Assembly: GCA_903842065.1 (NCBI GenBank)
Contig: CAIMKZ010000098.1
Coordinates: 1-64,000, forward strand
Length of the DNA stretch: 64,000 nucleotides
Origin: an uncultured Acidobacteriaceae bacterium
GTDB lineage: Bacteria; Acidobacteriota; Terriglobia; Terriglobales; Acidobacteriaceae
Direction: 5' to 3'
The translations under genes were made by a program, and so were the position numbers. Below are positions 26,612 to 35,182 of the stretch, one piece after another; within the stretch, counting starts at the first letter, position 1; each line of letters begins with the position of its first letter. A model generated the notes under the pieces. That model had not been told where the DNA came from and did not search any database. It saw only the letters and a list, made by a program, of their open reading frames with translations.

Positions 26612-26877
26612 CAAGCTTCCTCAACACGCGCACAGCGCGAGAATCAAAACGCGCATCCCGGAGATGAACGGATGCACCGTTACACATCTTTACTCTTCTA
26701 GTGTATCGAACCCGGGGCATGGGCGCATGAGCAGCGAACAGGCCCCGATACTCTTCCGGCAACGACCCGGACGCCGGTCCGATTGACACACCCACTGTGC
26801 CTCCGCGCACACACTTTCCGTACGTCATACCCTTGGCCGACCTAGTAGACTTCCAACATCGGTGCATACGAACGACG

Positions 26878-29040
26878 ATGGCCAAAGCACGGCAAAAAAC
26901 CCGCCTCTTTAACAGCCGCGATCACTCCTGGATCGAGTTCAACGGCCGCGTACTCGAAGAGGCCGAGGACGCGTCGAATCCCCTGCTGGAACGGGTAAAG
27001 TTTCTGGCCATCACGGGGTCGAACCTGGACGAGTACGTTGAGGTTCGTCAAGCGGGCCTGCTGCAACGCATCGAAGACGGCTCGCGCGACCCCGGTTACG
27101 ACGGCCTGCGTCCAGACGAATCGCTGACCGCACTGACCGCCGACATTCACGCCTTTGTGGCCGCCCAGTACCGGTGCTGGAACCAGCATCTGCTTCCCGA
27201 GCTGCGCGCGCAGGGCATCCGCCTGCTGGAGTGGCGTGAGCTTGGCGAACATGCCCGCGAGTTTGCGCGCGAATACTATCAGCGCGAGGTCGATCCGCTG
27301 CTGACGCCGATCTCGATCGACCCGGCGCATCCTTTCCCGCGGGTGCTGAACAAAGCGCTGTGCCTGGCCTTGCTGCTGCGCGCCAAGCGGCGCAGCTCCG
27401 GGCCGCAGGTTCTGGGCGTGGTGACCATTCCGCGCGCGCTGCCGCGCTTTGTGCGCCTGCCGGCCACGCACGGCCACTCTGACTTTCTGCTGCTTCAGGA
27501 CCTGATCGCGCAGCATCTGGCGGGTATGTATCGCGGCTACTCGGTGCTGGCGCAAACGGCCTTCCGGGTGACGCGGAACTCGAACCTCTACTTCGAAGAA
27601 GAAGAGGCGCGTTCGCTGCTTGAAACGATCCGCGTGGAGCTGCACAACCGCCGCAAGGGCGACGCGGTGCGGCTGGAAATAGAAGCCGGCGCGCATCCTG
27701 AGATCGTGGAGCGGCTGCGGGTGAACTTCGAGTTGGAACAGGATCAGGTGTTCCGCTGCGAGGGGCCGGTGAATCTGGCGCGGATCATGTCACTGAGCGA
27801 TGTGGAACGGGCAGACCTGAAGTTTCCGCCGTTTACACCGAAGCCGCTGGTGCTTTCGCGCAAGTCGACCGGGATCTTCGAGGAGCTGCGGCAACGGGAC
27901 ATCCTGCTGCACCACCCCTACGACTCCTACGACCCGGTGGTTGAATTTGTGGAGCAGGGGGCGGACGATCCTGCGGTAGTGGCTCTGAAGCAGACACTAT
28001 ACCGGACCAACAACGATTCGCCGATCTTCCGCGCGCTGAACGAGGCGGCCACAACCAAGGAAGCTACGGTGGTAGTGGAGTTGATGGCGCGGTTCGACGA
28101 GGCGTCGAACATTCGCTGGTCGCGCAGCCTGGAAGACGCGGGCGTGCAGGTGTTTCACGGCGTGGTGGGTCTCAAGACGCACTGCAAGCTGGCCCTGCTG
28201 GTGCGCCACGACGAGGACGGCGTGACCCGGCGGTACTGCCACCTGGGGACCGGCAACTACAACCCGGTGACGGCGCGCTTCTACACCGATGTAAGCCTGC
28301 TGACGAGCGATCCGCTCATCACCGGGCAGGTTCACAAGGTCTTTAACTACCTGACGGCCCACGCGCAGCTGGATGACTACGCCCCGCTGCTGGTTGCGCC
28401 TCTGACCATGGCGGAGAGCTTTCTGAGACTGATCCGCCGCGAGCAGGAGCACGCACTTGCCGGGCGGCCGGCGCACATCGTGGCCAAGATGAATGCGCTG
28501 CTGGAGCCGTCGGTGATCGAGGCTCTCTACCAGGCCTCACAAGCGGGGGTTGAGATCGACCTTATCGTTCGAGGCATTTCGATCCTCAGGCCCGGCGTAA
28601 AAGGCCTGTCGGAGCGGATACGCGTGCGCTCGATCGTGGGCCGCTTCCTGGAGCACTCGCGTATCTTCCACTTCGCAAATGGAGGGAACGACGAGATCTA
28701 CCTGGGATCGGCGGACTGGATGCCGCGCAATCTGTTTGAGCGCTGCGAGGTGGTCTTCCCGGTCAAAGACCCCGTGGGTCTGGCACGGCTCAAGGAAGAG
28801 ATTCTTCCGGCCTATCTGGCCGACACGCTGAAGGCCCGCATTCAGCAGCCCGACGGCAGCTACATCCGCGCCGCAAAGATCTATCACGACGCGCCCGCCT
28901 TCTCGTCGCAGGACTTTCTGATGCAGCTGGCCGAGGGCAAGGTCCAACTGGACGGGCTGCCGCGGCCGCATGGGGCAAGGCCTGCCCGCCGGAGAACGGC
29001 TTCAGTGAAGGCTGCCCGATCCAGCGTTGCGGCTACGTGA
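26878..29040 (+). CDS. ppk1: Polyphosphate kinase 1
   Basis: 720 residues. Reversibly polymerises the gamma-phosphate of ATP into polyphosphate. The N-terminal domain (LFNSRDHSWIEFNGRVLEEA; ITGSNLDEYVEVRQAGL), the head domain and two phospholipase-D-like C-terminal domains are all present. Autophosphorylated His is H435 (GLKTHCKLALL), the same number as in E. coli; a second conserved His is in EHSRIFHF (about H593). HLGTGNYNPVTARFYTD and SADWMPRNLFERCEV are signature segments. Start at ATG 26878 matches the family N-terminus; 27 extra upstream codons are open but unsupported. The 3' end overlaps the convergent glycosyltransferase gene by 8 nt. Confidence 0.96.
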   Translation: MAKARQKTRLFNSRDHSWIEFNGRVLEEAEDASNPLLERVKFLAITGSNLDEYVEVRQAGLLQRIEDGSRDPGYDGLRPDESLTALTADIHAFVAAQYRCWNQHLLPELRAQGIRLLEWRELGEHAREFAREYYQREVDPLLTPISIDPAHPFPRVLNKALCLALLLRAKRRSSGPQVLGVVTIPRALPRFVRLPATHGHSDFLLLQDLIAQHLAGMYRGYSVLAQTAFRVTRNSNLYFEEEEARSLLETIRVELHNRRKGDAVRLEIEAGAHPEIVERLRVNFELEQDQVFRCEGPVNLARIMSLSDVERADLKFPPFTPKPLVLSRKSTGIFEELRQRDILLHHPYDSYDPVVEFVEQGADDPAVVALKQTLYRTNNDSPIFRALNEAATTKEATVVVELMARFDEASNIRWSRSLEDAGVQVFHGVVGLKTHCKLALLVRHDEDGVTRRYCHLGTGNYNPVTARFYTDVSLLTSDPLITGQVHKVFNYLTAHAQLDDYAPLLVAPLTMAESFLRLIRREQEHALAGRPAHIVAKMNALLEPSVIEALYQASQAGVEIDLIVRGISILRPGVKGLSERIRVRSIVGRFLEHSRIFHFANGGNDEIYLGSADWMPRNLFERCEVVFPVKDPVGLARLKEEILPAYLADTLKARIQQPDGSYIRAAKIYHDAPAFSSQDFLMQLAEGKVQLDGLPRPHGARPARRRTASVKAARSSVAAT

Positions 29041-30250
29041 CAGGGTTACGGCAGCTGTCTCCTCGACTCGACAACTCCTTGTAAAACTCCACAACACGGG
29101 CCTGCACCAGCTCGGCACGGTAGTGTTCGTGGACCCAGGCTCTTGCCGCCGCGCCCATCTTGCGGCGTAACTCGGCGTCGGCCAGCAGCGCTGTAACCGC
29201 GACGGCCAGAGCATCGGAGTCGCCTGGGGGAACGAGCTCTCCGGTGATGCCGGGCAGCACGGAGTCTCGCGAGCCGGTGGCGGTTGTGGTTACCACGGGC
29301 ACGCCGGTGGCGAGCGCTTCAAGCACTACATTCGGAAAGCCCTCGCGGAGAGTGGGCAGCACCATTACGTCCATGGCGCGGTACCAGGGCACCGTATCCT
29401 GCTGGAATCCGACCCAGTGAATGCGGGGGTTATTCCCGATGCGCGACACCTCGGAGAGGTCGAGGGCGTCTTCGGAGGCATCGAACCAGCCGACCAGCAG
29501 CAGCACGGCATCGGGCACGGACTGGAGGATGCGGTCGAAGGCACGCACCAGCTCCGGTAGGCCCTTGTCCCGGGTCAGCCGCCCGACATAGCCGATGACC
29601 TTTGCCGTCTGGCTGATTCCGCGACGGATGCGCACATCGCTGTCTCCGGGCGAGAAGCGCTCGACATCGACGCCGATGCTGCTGCCGGAGTCGAGCACCT
29701 GGAGCCTGGCGGCGGGGGCGATTCCGGCGGCGATGGCCGCCTCGCGGAGGCTGGGGCTGTTGACGAGCACGACCTGTGCGCAGGCGCAGGTTAACCATTC
29801 CGCTGCCGCCAGAAGCCGGCGCTTGAACCCGCGAGCCGTCTCCAGCTTGAGCCCGCGCAAGAGATAGACTCTGTGCGGCACTCGGCGGAGGGCTGAGGCC
29901 GTCATGCCGAGCAGTCCAGCCTTTGGCGTGGCGAACTCCACGATTTGCGGGCGGAGCCTGCCGATGAGCCTCCAGATCGACCAGAAAGCCCTGAGGTCTG
30001 CCCCGAGGGATATTTCGCGCTGCATGGGAACCGGGACGCAATCCACGCCGGCGAGTTTCGCCGTGCGGTCAAGTTCCTCTCCCGGGCCGCAGACGAGGGT
30101 AACGGAGAAACCGGCCTGGCGCAGCGCCCGCAGACGGGCGCTGTGAACGATGCAGGTGTGGTGATGCGTAACCCCCACCAGCATCCGCGGGCCAGAGTTT
30201 CCGGTACCAGCCGCGGAGTTGCGCGCCTCGCCGTTCGCTTGTTCACCCAT
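29033..30250 (-). CDS. Glycosyltransferase family 4 (EPS locus)
   Basis: 405 residues, GT-B fold. N-terminal acceptor domain (MLVGVTHHHTCIVHSARLRA, a phrase typical of CapM/WbpT-like enzymes) and C-terminal donor domain with IGYVGRLTRDKGLPELVRAF and the E-x7-E motif EGFPNVVLEALATG. It adds a sugar from a nucleotide donor to a lipid-linked glycan on the cytoplasmic face. Divergent from the next glycosyltransferase; the 137-bp spacer holds inverted repeats (TTATG 30330 / CATAA 30346). Sugar specificity cannot be read. Confidence 0.88.
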   Translation of the reverse strand: MGEQANGEARNSAAGTGNSGPRMLVGVTHHHTCIVHSARLRALRQAGFSVTLVCGPGEELDRTAKLAGVDCVPVPMQREISLGADLRAFWSIWRLIGRLRPQIVEFATPKAGLLGMTASALRRVPHRVYLLRGLKLETARGFKRRLLAAAEWLTCACAQVVLVNSPSLREAAIAAGIAPAARLQVLDSGSSIGVDVERFSPGDSDVRIRRGISQTAKVIGYVGRLTRDKGLPELVRAFDRILQSVPDAVLLLVGWFDASEDALDLSEVSRIGNNPRIHWVGFQQDTVPWYRAMDVMVLPTLREGFPNVVLEALATGVPVVTTTATGSRDSVLPGITGELVPPGDSDALAVAVTALLADAELRRKMGAAARAWVHEHYRAELVQARVVEFYKELSSRGDSCRNPVT

Positions 30251-30387
30251 TGCTCTCCTACCGGGGAGGGCTCTTCCCTGCCCCCGATTCGCTCATGCGA
30301 CGGTAATCCGGATAAAACTCACATGTGTCTTATGTTACGAATTAGCATAACGAAAGTAAGCAGATTGGTCACCTTGGAAGGGGAGAC

Positions 30388-31485
30388 ATGCCGGGCAAGG
30401 CTCGCGTACTGTTGCTCATTCCGCATCTTGGCGGCGGCGGCGCCGAACAGGTAATAGCGCTGCTGGCGCGGAGCCTGTCCGCGGAGAAGTACGATCTGCA
30501 CCTTGCGCTGCTGACGGCCAGCGGCACCGAAGGCACTGCACTGCCCGCCAATGTGACCGTACACGCGATTGGCGCGCGCCGGGTTCGCACGGCGGCACCC
30601 GGTTTGCTCGGGCTCATCTGGCGCATTCGTCCCGCGATTGTGCTGGCCGGGATGGCGCATGTGGGATTTCTAGTGCTTTTGCTGCGACCGCTGTTACCCC
30701 GCGCCACGCGCATCCTGGTGCGACAGAATGGAACCGCTTCGGCGATCGTCGCGTCGGGCCGGGTTCCGCGCTACACGCGGCTGCTGTACCGCTGGCTGTT
30801 TCCGCACGCCGAGTGCGTGGTCTGCCAGTCACGCGCCATGGCCGACGATTTGCTCACAATTACGAACATCAGCCCCGAGCGTCTGGTGGTACTGCCCAAC
30901 CCAATCGATTTTGCGGCGATCGAGTCCGCCGCCGTTGCGCCCAGCTTATGGAGCGGACCGGGGCCGCACCTGCTGGCAGTGGGGCGGCTGGCGGAGGAGA
31001 AGGGCTTCGAGCTGCTGCTCGATGCGCTGAAGACGGTTCGCATCCAGCATCCACAGGCAGATCTGACGATCGCCGGCGAAGGACCGCTCAGGGAGCAACT
31101 TGAAAGACAGGCTCTGGAGCTGGGTCTTGACGATGCCATCCACCTTGCCGGGCATCTGGACAGGCCGCAGAGATATTTTCCGGGAGCAACGCTGTTCGTT
31201 CTCAGCTCCCGGCACGAAGGCATGCCGAATGCCCTGCTGGAAGCCGCGGCGGCCGGGATGCCGCTGGTTGCGACGCCGGCCTCGGGGGGATTGTGCGAAC
31301 TGCTGGACGCGATGCCCGGGGCATGGCTTGCGGCGGAGGTTTCGGCTACCGCACTTTCGGAGGCAATTCTGGCGGCTCTGGAGGCTATTGCACCGGGTGA
31401 GCGCTTTCACCGGCCGGGCTTCAACCGGGCTGGAAGCCGGCCTGTGGCAGGGGAAAAGAACGTTCCCTTGGAGGGCAACCGTTAA
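30388..31485 (+). CDS. Glycosyltransferase family 4 (EPS locus)
   Basis: 365 residues. Rossmann-type N-terminus (ARVLLLIPHLGGGGAEQVIA, the GGAE motif common in GT4 enzymes) and donor domain with LLAVGRLAEEKGFELLLDAL and EGMPNALLEAAAAG (E-x7-E). Ribosome site GGAAGGGGAGAC precedes the ATG. First gene of the rightward part of the locus, followed by a small ORF and a third glycosyltransferase. Sugar and linkage unknown. Confidence 0.9.
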   Translation: MPGKARVLLLIPHLGGGGAEQVIALLARSLSAEKYDLHLALLTASGTEGTALPANVTVHAIGARRVRTAAPGLLGLIWRIRPAIVLAGMAHVGFLVLLLRPLLPRATRILVRQNGTASAIVASGRVPRYTRLLYRWLFPHAECVVCQSRAMADDLLTITNISPERLVVLPNPIDFAAIESAAVAPSLWSGPGPHLLAVGRLAEEKGFELLLDALKTVRIQHPQADLTIAGEGPLREQLERQALELGLDDAIHLAGHLDRPQRYFPGATLFVLSSRHEGMPNALLEAAAAGMPLVATPASGGLCELLDAMPGAWLAAEVSATALSEAILAALEAIAPGERFHRPGFNRAGSRPVAGEKNVPLEGNR

Positions 31486-31523
31486 TGCACTGACCCTAGT
31501 GCTTTCCTAAGGCATTTTTACTG

Positions 31524-31585
31524 CTTGACATTTTTTGCGGTTCGATATTTCCTTTGGGTAGAGATTTTTGTCCAATTTTAGGACA
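31524..31585 (+). promoter_or_regulatory. Candidate promoter and TGTCC-N7-GGACA operator
   Basis: An A/T-rich stretch in otherwise GC-rich DNA holds TTGACA (31524-31529), a good -35 box with only a weak -10 near 31545 (TATTTC, 15-nt spacer). Twenty-odd bases downstream is the inverted repeat TGTCC (31569-31573) AATTTTA GGACA (31581-31585), a possible regulator site or hairpin. It precedes the small ORF and the third glycosyltransferase. Confidence 0.4.
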
Positions 31586-31672
31586 GTTATAAGCTGCTGT
31601 TTTTCCTTTCTCACCCAGATTGCGTACGAATCCGGCCTTGTGCCGCGAGATTTTCCTCAAAGGGAAACCTCC

Positions 31673-31891
31673 ATGATCGTTCGCAACTCGTTCCTATTGC
31701 TTACATTCCTGTTGCAGGCGCTGACGCTGCCGTATCTTGCCATTGCCCGGCGAGCGCGCCACCGTCTCTCACCCGCTTCGACACCTGCTGCGCCCAGCGC
31801 ATGCGGCGAGTTCAGCTTTCCGCGCGCAATCGAAGGGTACGAGCAGGTTATCGATGCCGTGCTATCCGAGCTGGAAGGCGGCCGAAGGTGA
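31673..31891 (+). CDS. Possible small membrane or exported protein (72 aa)
   Basis: ATG 31673 opens a 72-codon frame: hydrophobic N-terminus MIVRNSFLLLTFLLQALTLP, a basic stretch (IARRARHRLS) and an acidic helix (IEGYEQVIDAVLSELEGG). Third-codon positions are mostly G/C, as in real genes here, and AGGGA lies upstream. It ends 16 bp before the next glycosyltransferase, fitting an operon. No family recognised; it could be a chance frame. Confidence 0.45.
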   Translation: MIVRNSFLLLTFLLQALTLPYLAIARRARHRLSPASTPAAPSACGEFSFPRAIEGYEQVIDAVLSELEGGRR

Positions 31892-31907
31892 AGGGCGTCG
31901 AACCAAC

Positions 31908-33092
31908 ATGCATATAGCCCTGGTTATTCCCAGCCTGGACACGATTGCGGGAGCAGAGAGCCAGGTGCTGCTGCTGGCCGAGGGGCTGCACGGGCGCGGG
32001 CGGCGGGTTTCGGTGGTGGCTCTTTCCGGTACGGGCGCGGGCGCTGCGCACCGGCTTACTACGGGCGGAATCCGCTTTCACAGCCTGGGGATGCGCCGGG
32101 GGCTGGCCGACCCTGGTGGGTGGGTGCGCTTCTCGCGGTGGCTGCACAGAGAGCGGCCGGACATCGTGCATACGCATCTGCCGCACGCCACGTGGCTGGC
32201 GCGGTGGTCTCGGCTGGGCGCGCCGATTCCGTATTTGATCGATACGGTACACAGTTCTGCGACCGGCGGGGCGGGGCGGAAGATAGGGTACCGGATCAGC
32301 GACTGGCTGAGCGACAGCGTTACAGCGGTGAGCCATGCCGCGGCTCATTCGCACAGTGCGGCGCGGATGGTGAAGTCGCACAAACTTGAGGTATTGCCCA
32401 ACGGCATCCGGATCGAGCCTCAAAGTCATGATTCTGCCGAGCGAGAAGCCACGCGCCGCAGCCTGGGCATCCGCGATGAGTTTCTTTGGTTGGCGGCCGG
32501 AAGGCTGGACCCGGTGAAGGACTACGAGAGTCTGCTGCGCGCAATGCGATTGCTGCCTGAGCGTACGCACCTGGCAGTGGCTGGCGACGGGAGGCTGGCG
32601 GAAGAACTGAAGAGCCTGACGGTGCGACTCGGCCTTGGCAACCGTGTCCGGTTTCTGGGCTATCAGGACGATCCCGGGCGACTGATGCGCGCGGCGGATG
32701 CGTACGTACTATCGTCGCTGTGGGAGGGCCTGCCCGTGGCGCTGATGGAGGCGGCGGCATGCGGACTTGCCGCGGTGGTAACCGATGTGCCCGGCACGCG
32801 CGAGGCCGTGATCCCCGGAGAGACAGCGTGGCTTGCGCCACCATCGGCACCGGATGCGCTGGCGCGGACGATGCAGGCCATGATGGGGCTGCCCGCGGAG
32901 GTGCGCGCCTCAATGGGCGATCGCGCGCGACGCCATGCGATGGAGCGGTTCCATATCGAGCTGGTGCTGAACCGGTGGGAGACTGTGTACGGCCGTCAGC
33001 GCAACGGCGGCATCGCGGCTAGAACTCAAAGAGCTTTTTGGCCAGTTGGCGCAGCCAAGTTGCGGCGGCGCGGAGTCTCTCGACCGGACTGA
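31908..33092 (+). CDS. Glycosyltransferase family 4 (EPS locus)
   Basis: 394 residues. Starts MHIALVIPSLDTIAGAESQV at ATG 31908, the GAES/GAE motif being typical; the frame is open upstream but is not coding there. Donor domain: FLWLAAGRLDPVKDYESLLRAM, VRFLGYQDDPGRLM and EGLPVALMEAAACGL (E-x7-E). The last 74 bp overlap the convergent DUF2334 gene (33019-33092). The C-terminal 25 residues (RNGGIAARTQRAFWPVGAAK onward) follow a normal GT4 ending and may be an extension created by that overlap. Confidence 0.9.
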   Translation: MHIALVIPSLDTIAGAESQVLLLAEGLHGRGRRVSVVALSGTGAGAAHRLTTGGIRFHSLGMRRGLADPGGWVRFSRWLHRERPDIVHTHLPHATWLARWSRLGAPIPYLIDTVHSSATGGAGRKIGYRISDWLSDSVTAVSHAAAHSHSAARMVKSHKLEVLPNGIRIEPQSHDSAEREATRRSLGIRDEFLWLAAGRLDPVKDYESLLRAMRLLPERTHLAVAGDGRLAEELKSLTVRLGLGNRVRFLGYQDDPGRLMRAADAYVLSSLWEGLPVALMEAAACGLAAVVTDVPGTREAVIPGETAWLAPPSAPDALARTMQAMMGLPAEVRASMGDRARRHAMERFHIELVLNRWETVYGRQRNGGIAARTQRAFWPVGAAKLRRRGVSRPD

Positions 33093-33807
33093 GAGTGGTT
33101 CCGCGGAACTCGGCGGCTACGCGCTCGAAAGAGGTGAACCGGGCGGCGTGCTGGCGAAGAAATCCGCGAAGCGCAGCTAGATCGTCATCGCTCATGGTGT
33201 TTGGGTGCAGGCAGATGGTCCATAAGCCGGAGTTCTTCCGGATACCTGCCCATAGCTGCTGGGGGATGAATAGCAAACCGTCACGAGTGTGGGGCAGACG
33301 CGCGAAGCCGTCGGAGATTGCGCCGATACCGCACGACCGCAGCGCGCGCAATGTGGCCGCGTCGAAGCCGTGCCGGGGAGCGACCCATACGGCAGGATTC
33401 AGCCCCTGGGCACGAAGGATATCGAGACCATGCGCGATCCATTGGCGCTGCATCTCTTCCGGGACGCCGGCAAACTCAGTGTACGGGGCCAGAACGAGGA
33501 TGCCGCCGTTGCGGCTCTGGCACAGATGCCGGTAACCGTGCAGGCCGATGGTTGCCCCGCGCGCGGCCATGGCGCGCATCTGATCCCAGAAGGCCGGGTC
33601 CGGTTTCGACTGGATAAGGTCGGGATCGCGGTTATCGGGCACGATCGCCAGTAGTGGATCGATGTCGAACTCGGCAATGAGCGCGGCCAGGCTGCGCCAT
33701 TTCTCAGCGTCTACGGTGGGGCAGAGGTCGTCGACGCGCAGCAGGTACTGGGCAGGACGCGGGGGCCAGCTGTACTTTGACGCGATATTTAGCCGCTTCT
33801 CGATCAC
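33019..33807 (-). CDS. DUF2334 polysaccharide deacetylase-like protein
   Basis: 262 residues. Resembles the NodB/DUF2334 carbohydrate esterase fold: YLLRVDDLCPTVD supplies the metal-site Asp pair, LAIVPDN the second strand, GLHGYRH the H-x3-H metal motif and WVAPRHGFDAATLRAL the later loop. These are the expected zinc ligands, so an active de-N- or de-O-acetylase is plausible. No signal peptide, so it may act on cytoplasmic precursors. It follows the flippase gene by 15 bp on the same strand and belongs to the EPS locus. Convergent 74-bp overlap with the glycosyltransferase gene. Confidence 0.8.
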   Translation of the reverse strand: MIEKRLNIASKYSWPPRPAQYLLRVDDLCPTVDAEKWRSLAALIAEFDIDPLLAIVPDNRDPDLIQSKPDPAFWDQMRAMAARGATIGLHGYRHLCQSRNGGILVLAPYTEFAGVPEEMQRQWIAHGLDILRAQGLNPAVWVAPRHGFDAATLRALRSCGIGAISDGFARLPHTRDGLLFIPQQLWAGIRKNSGLWTICLHPNTMSDDDLAALRGFLRQHAARFTSFERVAAEFRGTTLSPVERLRAAATWLRQLAKKLFEF

Positions 33808-33822
33808 TCGTACCTGCTTCTG

Positions 33823-35178
33823 CTACTGCGCGGTGTTTTGTTGAATTTCATCCCGGAGCAGCCGCCGCGACCAGTAGCCAAGCAGCACCAGCGTGGCGAT
33901 CGACCAGAGCGATGTGGCCAGTGCGATTCCGGCCACGCCCATCCAGCGCATGAGCACAATGTTCAGCACTACATCGAGAACCAGATTCATACCGCCGCAG
34001 TACAGAATCAGATCGGTCCTGCGCAATGCGACCAACATCCGGTAAGGAATCCGGCTGACGACGAAAAAGGGGATCTGGATGGCGTACATGGCGAGGACGC
34101 GCGCCACCACCGATGTATCGCCTGCGTGAAAGGCACCCCGTTCAAAGGCCAGCCGAACCAGCCCGTGCGCACCGGCGATAAGTACGGCGGTGATGGGGAT
34201 GGTGACAGCCGCCGCGGTAAGCATCCAGTGGCGAAGCGACCTGCGACACTCGACCCACTCCCCGCGCGCAATCAGCAAGGAGAAGTGCGGGGTAAGAGCG
34301 GAGGCGAGCGCTCCACCGGCGAGGGCGATGACAACGCTCACAAAGCGATTGGCGTAGACCAACGCCGAGACGCTGCCGGGAGGAAGCGCGGCGGCCATCG
34401 CCTGATCGACCAGCAAGCCACCCGAGGCAACCAGGCTGCTGAGCAGGACCGGCCAGTACTGGCCGATAACCTCGCGCGTTGGCTGGGTCATTCCGTACCA
34501 GCGCAGGCAGAGCGAGTATCCCCGTCGGGGCAACATTGCGACCACGATTGCCGCGGCAAGCAGGGAGCCCAAAAGAGTAGAGCCAACCATCGCCCAGATT
34601 CCGAAACGGCTGCCGAAGCCGAGCGCACCAACCACGACCGCGACCGAGATCACGATGGGCGCCAGGGCAGGCGCGGCATAACGGTCGAGCGTATTGAGCA
34701 CAGCGGTGCAGTTCGACGCCACGCCGGTGAAGAGAACCAGCGGCAAGAGCCAGCGGAACATCCGCACCGCAAGCGCGAGCTTCTGCGGGCCAAAGTTCCA
34801 AGCAACGAGGGGAAAGAAGACAGGCGCGCCCAACGCCATGACGGCTGAAACGGCCGCCAGCAGTAGAACCATCCCCAGCATGGCGTTTGATAGCAGCCGC
34901 CGTGCCTGCTCGGGGCCATCGTGCTCTCTGACGCTGACCAGGGTTGGCGTGAGCGCCTGATTCATCGACTCCGAGATGAGGTTTACAAGCATCGCCGGAA
35001 TCAGCATCGCGGCCAGAAATGCATCCATTGCGTCGGAGCGACCGTAGACGCCGGCGACAGCGATCTCTTTGGCGGTGCCGGCGAATTTTACGATCAGTCC
35101 CGCGGCGCTTACCGACAAGACCGCTCCGAGCACGGCACGGTATCCGTTTGCCGGATGCAGGACTCGATCCGCTGCCAT
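33823..35178 (-). CDS. MurJ/Wzx-type lipid-linked glycan flippase
   Basis: 451 residues with about 13-14 membrane helices. The MviN/MurJ pattern is seen: GLIVKFAGTAKEIAVAGVYG near the N-terminus, SDAMDAFLAAMLIPAMLVNL, then MNQALTPTLVSVRE. MOP-superfamily flippases move undecaprenyl-linked glycans across the inner membrane. In this locus it most likely exports the EPS repeat unit, though a second MurJ cannot be excluded. The start is set at ATG 35178, 5 bp after the upstream gene's stop (minus strand); a longer open frame to 35541 is a shadow of that gene. Confidence 0.88.
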   Translation of the reverse strand: MAADRVLHPANGYRAVLGAVLSVSAAGLIVKFAGTAKEIAVAGVYGRSDAMDAFLAAMLIPAMLVNLISESMNQALTPTLVSVREHDGPEQARRLLSNAMLGMVLLLAAVSAVMALGAPVFFPLVAWNFGPQKLALAVRMFRWLLPLVLFTGVASNCTAVLNTLDRYAAPALAPIVISVAVVVGALGFGSRFGIWAMVGSTLLGSLLAAAIVVAMLPRRGYSLCLRWYGMTQPTREVIGQYWPVLLSSLVASGGLLVDQAMAAALPPGSVSALVYANRFVSVVIALAGGALASALTPHFSLLIARGEWVECRRSLRHWMLTAAAVTIPITAVLIAGAHGLVRLAFERGAFHAGDTSVVARVLAMYAIQIPFFVVSRIPYRMLVALRRTDLILYCGGMNLVLDVVLNIVLMRWMGVAGIALATSLWSIATLVLLGYWSRRLLRDEIQQNTAQ

Positions 35179-35182
35179 AGCG

